Shown here in pieces: positions 61,500 to 64,000 of a stretch of 64,000 nucleotides of DNA. The position numbers and the translations under genes were made by a program. Origin of the DNA: Homarus americanus. Taxonomy: Eukaryota; Arthropoda; Malacostraca; Decapoda; Nephropidae. Position 1 is the first letter of the stretch; each line of letters opens with the position of its first letter. The notes below the pieces were generated by a model, which saw only the letters and a list, made by a program, of their open reading frames with translations, was not told the DNA's origin and made no database searches. The stretch is taken from the NCBI RefSeq assembly GCF_018991925.1, contig NW_024722158.1:6097086-6161085 (forward strand). The letters run 5' to 3'.

Positions 61500-61990
61500 C
61501 CTTCTCTCTCTCTCTCTCTCTCTCTCTCCTTCTCTCCCTCCCTCTCTTCCTCTTATTTCCTCTCTCCCTCCCTTCTTCTTATTTACTCCATTCCTTCCTT
61601 CCTCCTTTCGTCTTACTTATTCCCTCTCCCCCTAATTTCTCTAACTTTCCTCCTCTCTACGTTCCTCTGTCCCTCTCTCTCTCACTTCTTTGCCTCTCCT
61701 TTCCTCTTACTTCTTCCTTCCTTCCTTCCTTCCTTCCTTCCTTCCTCCCTTCCTTCCTTCCTTCCTTCCTTCCTTCCTTCCTTCCTTCCTTCCTTCCTTC
61801 CTTCCTCCCAGCGGCCCTCCATGATAGTGAGGACGCGACAGTTGTACCACAGTCTAGATTAAGTCATTATCCATCCCTCCCTTTACCTCCCTCCCTCCCT
61901 ACCTTCCTCCCTCCCTACCTTCCTCCCTCCCTACCTTCCTCCCTCCCTACCTTCCTCCCTCCCTACCTCCTTCTCCCTCTCTCTCCCTCC
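61500..61990. repeat. Pyrimidine tract: (CT)n, (CTTC)n, CCTACCTTCCTCC minisatellite
   Basis: CT at about 61502-61528, CTTC units at about 61711-61806, and a 20-bp CTACCTTCCTCCCTCC unit with about five copies at 61895-61965. Almost no purines on the plus strand for long stretches. Confidence 0.92.
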
Positions 61991-62061
61991 TTCGATTTCT
62001 CTCACCCAATCAATAGTCAGTGTCGATTTTTTTATTCATTTTTACGCCTCTTTTTATTTTC

Positions 62062-62180
<119 letters not shown>

Positions 62181-62362
62181 CATTTGGTACGGCGTAAAAT
62201 ATTGGGGAATTTATAATGCATACAGGGCTCGTATACCTGTATGTATGAGACTATGCATACTATATAATGTATGAATGTTGTATACACGTATGTTAAATGA
62301 GAGGAAAAAATACATACTCATTGCTATGTATAAGAAAGGTGATGACTGTATGTTTACTGTGA

Positions 62363-62363
<1 letters not shown>

Positions 62364-62430
<67 letters not shown>
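62364..62430. repeat. (AG)n microsatellite
   Basis: About 33 perfect AG units. Confidence 0.97.
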
Positions 62431-62432
<2 letters not shown>

Positions 62433-62504
62433 GCGACGACTAATATACAATCAAGCAATTCCTGACCTAAGACCACACCTACCGTCCAGTTCCGTTCCAT
62501 CCCG

Positions 62505-62650
62505 TCATCATGGAACAGAAACACGGAACATGAACCAATAACACGGAACAGTAACACGGAACATCGGACCACTAACACAAAACATCGGACACGGAGCAGT
62601 AACACGGACCAGTAACACGGATCATCAACACGGAACAGTAACATGGATTC
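62505..62650. repeat. Degenerate ACACGGAACAGTA tandem repeat
   Basis: About nine units of 12-16 bases around ACACGGAACA with CAGTA or TCGGA spacers. Confidence 0.8.
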
Positions 62651-62734
62651 TCCTGTAATTATTCTAATGGTCCAGTGTAAACCATTCATAGTGAGACATA
62701 AAGGAGTATAAGAATGTGAAATAGAGGAGCGTTG

Positions 62735-62990
62735 TGGCGTCTTCCTCTCCCTCCCTCACCCCTCTTCCCTCCCTCCCTCTCTCCCTCACCCCTCTTTCCC
62801 TCCCTCCCTCTCTCCCTCACCCCTCTTTCCCCCCTCACTCCTCTCAGTCACTACCTCCCTCTCTCCCTACCTCACCCCTCCTCCTCTACCCCTCTCCCCC
62901 TCCTCCTCTCCCTCCCTACCCCCTCCTCCCTCTCCCTTCTCCCCCCCCCTCCTCTCCCTTCTTCCCCCCCTCCTCCCCTCCTCCTCGCCT
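62735..62990. repeat. Pyrimidine CTCCCTCACCCCTCTTTCC minisatellite
   Basis: C/T-only tract with units of about 38 bp at its start. Leu/Pro/Ser open frames are artefacts. Confidence 0.88.
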
Positions 62991-63070
62991 ATCAACAAGA
63001 CAGACGAGCCCAGAGTCGACAATTACTTTGGCTATGTTGAGACACACGTTCATGGCGACGATGCCTTCCA

Positions 63071-63285
63071 GTTGTTGTGGTTGTGGTGGTGGTAGTAGTG
63101 GTTGTGGTGGTGGATGTGGTTGTGATGGTAGTTATTTATTTGTTGTGGTTGTTGTTTGTGGTGGTGGTGGTGGTGAGGTAGTGAGTGGTAGTGGTAATTG
63201 GTGGTTGTTGGTGTTGTTGTTGTTGTTGTTGTTGTTGTGGTGGTGGTGGTGGTGGTGGTGGTGGTGGTGGATGTGGTTGTGGTAG

Positions 63286-63322
<37 letters not shown>

Positions 63323-63520
63323 GGTGGTGGTGGTGAGGTCGTGGTGGTGGTGGTGGTGGTGGTTGTTGTTGTTGTGGTGGTGGTGGTGGTGGTAGTGGTG
63401 GTGGTAGTGTGGTTGTTGTTGTTGTTGTTGTTGTTGTGGTGGTGGTGGTGGTTGTGGTTGTGGTGGTGGTGGTGGTTGTGGTGGTGGTGGTGGTTGTTGT
63501 TGTGGTGGTGGTGGTGGTGA
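63071..63520. repeat. Compound (GGT)n/(GTT)n array, about 450 bases
   Basis: Blocks of GGT alternate with blocks of GTT. Val, Gly/Trp, Cys/Trp and (minus) His/Asn/Gln/Thr open frames are all artefacts of this array. Confidence 0.95.
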
Positions 63521-63839
63521 TGGGTGTTATGATGATTCACTTGCATAAAACACACACACACACACACACACACTACAGTTCTACTACATGTGATGGTAAC
63601 AGTATACAGTGGGTTACGGATAATTGGTTGTAGCTCCGGTTAATTCATGCATTTTATGACAGGAAATTACACATTCATTTCCTGGCGATCAATACAGTGT
63701 GGACCAGTCTGCCTCAAAGCCAAACAATTTATTTTATTTTATTTTCTGACCTAAATTTATGTGATAAGAATAAATAAATTAATGTAAATTGCAGTAAATA
63801 AAAAAAGGGATTTATACATTGTAACCAAACGTAGTAAAC

Positions 63840-63998
63840 TAAACTAAACTTAACCTAACCAAACCCTACCCCATCCTACCCTACCCAACCCTACCCAACC
63901 CTACCCTACCCAACCCTACCCTACCCAACCCTACCCTAGCCTACCCTACCCTACCCTACCCTACCCTACCCTACCCTACCCAACCCTACAGCCCCACC
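63840..63998. repeat. Telomere-variant array (CCTAA to CCTAC/CCCAA)
   Basis: It starts with CTAAACTAAACTTAACCTAACC and passes into 5-bp units CCTAC and 10-bp CCCAACCCTA. In the G-rich strand these are GTAGG and TTGGG, variants of TTAGG. The array continues to the window edge. Confidence 0.85.
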
Positions 63999-64000
63999 TG

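Noticed and set aside
63136..63573. His/Asn/Gln/Thr-rich minus frame resembling a slime-mould-type low-complexity protein
   Set aside because: Pure product of the GGT/GTT array. The opposite frames are equally open.
63840..63998. Possible chromosome end (telomere) at the window edge
   Set aside because: Units are variants (CCTAC, CCCAA), not pure CCTAA. The array is short, and similar tracts occur in the interior.

Overview
The window looks like animal nuclear DNA, most likely from a decapod crustacean or a related arthropod. Coding sequence is sparse and split by introns with GT-AG borders. Di-, tri- and tetranucleotide arrays are extremely dense. Short runs of the arthropod telomere unit TTAGG are scattered through the interior, and there are fragments of CR1/jockey-like LINEs, a BEL/Pao element and several Tigger-like terminal-inverted-repeat (TIR) elements. 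One recognisable gene, caudal, carries an arthropod-style hexapeptide. The species assignment is inference. No CRISPR, operon or other prokaryotic feature is present. Nearly all long open frames are read-through of simple repeats.

Region 1 (1-20.6 kb, + strand) holds the 3' part of one gene. I assembled seven exons at 664-853, 12049-12158, 12982-13194, 15132-15261, 17561-17662, 19665-19816 and 20056-20256. Every junction is GT-AG and every intron phase agrees, giving 365 codons and a stop. The product starts inside an extracellular stalk and crosses the membrane once. Its cytoplasmic tail of about 310 residues has a Cys-rich patch, a DSG-type degron-like motif built across an exon junction, a basic patch and a C-terminal class I PDZ ligand. 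The ectodomain lies upstream of the window, so the family is not assigned. Its introns hold a LINE tail, a second LINE fragment inside a TIR element, a broken BEL/Pao fragment, a foldback element and many short tandem repeats.

Region 2 (20.6-31.2 kb) is repeat-dominated. It has three TIR elements flanked by TA, an approximately 400-bp interspersed repeat whose inverted partner sits in intron 4 of the first gene, two exon-like copies of one unit, and GC-rich minisatellites. A 99-N assembly gap is followed by a satellite with a 186-bp period, each well-preserved unit of which contains a perfect hairpin.

Region 3 (31.2-53.9 kb) is intergenic: minisatellites of 16 to 51 bp, homopurine tracts, a near-perfect 38-bp-arm hairpin at 35.9 kb, and a decayed retroelement C-terminus on the minus strand at 50.3-51.25 kb.

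Region 4 (53.9-64 kb, + strand) contains the first coding exon of the homeobox gene caudal (54219-54951) in a GC-rich island, with a short upstream ORF. It ends exactly where the homeodomain exon should join. The homeodomain exon is beyond the window. A 39-bp exon candidate at 59393-59431 has matching phase and good splice sites and could be an undescribed cassette microexon of caudal. The window ends in a telomere-variant array of TAGGG/TTGGG type.

The two genes have no evident functional link. Because of the gap at 28.9 kb, even their physical linkage depends on the scaffold join.
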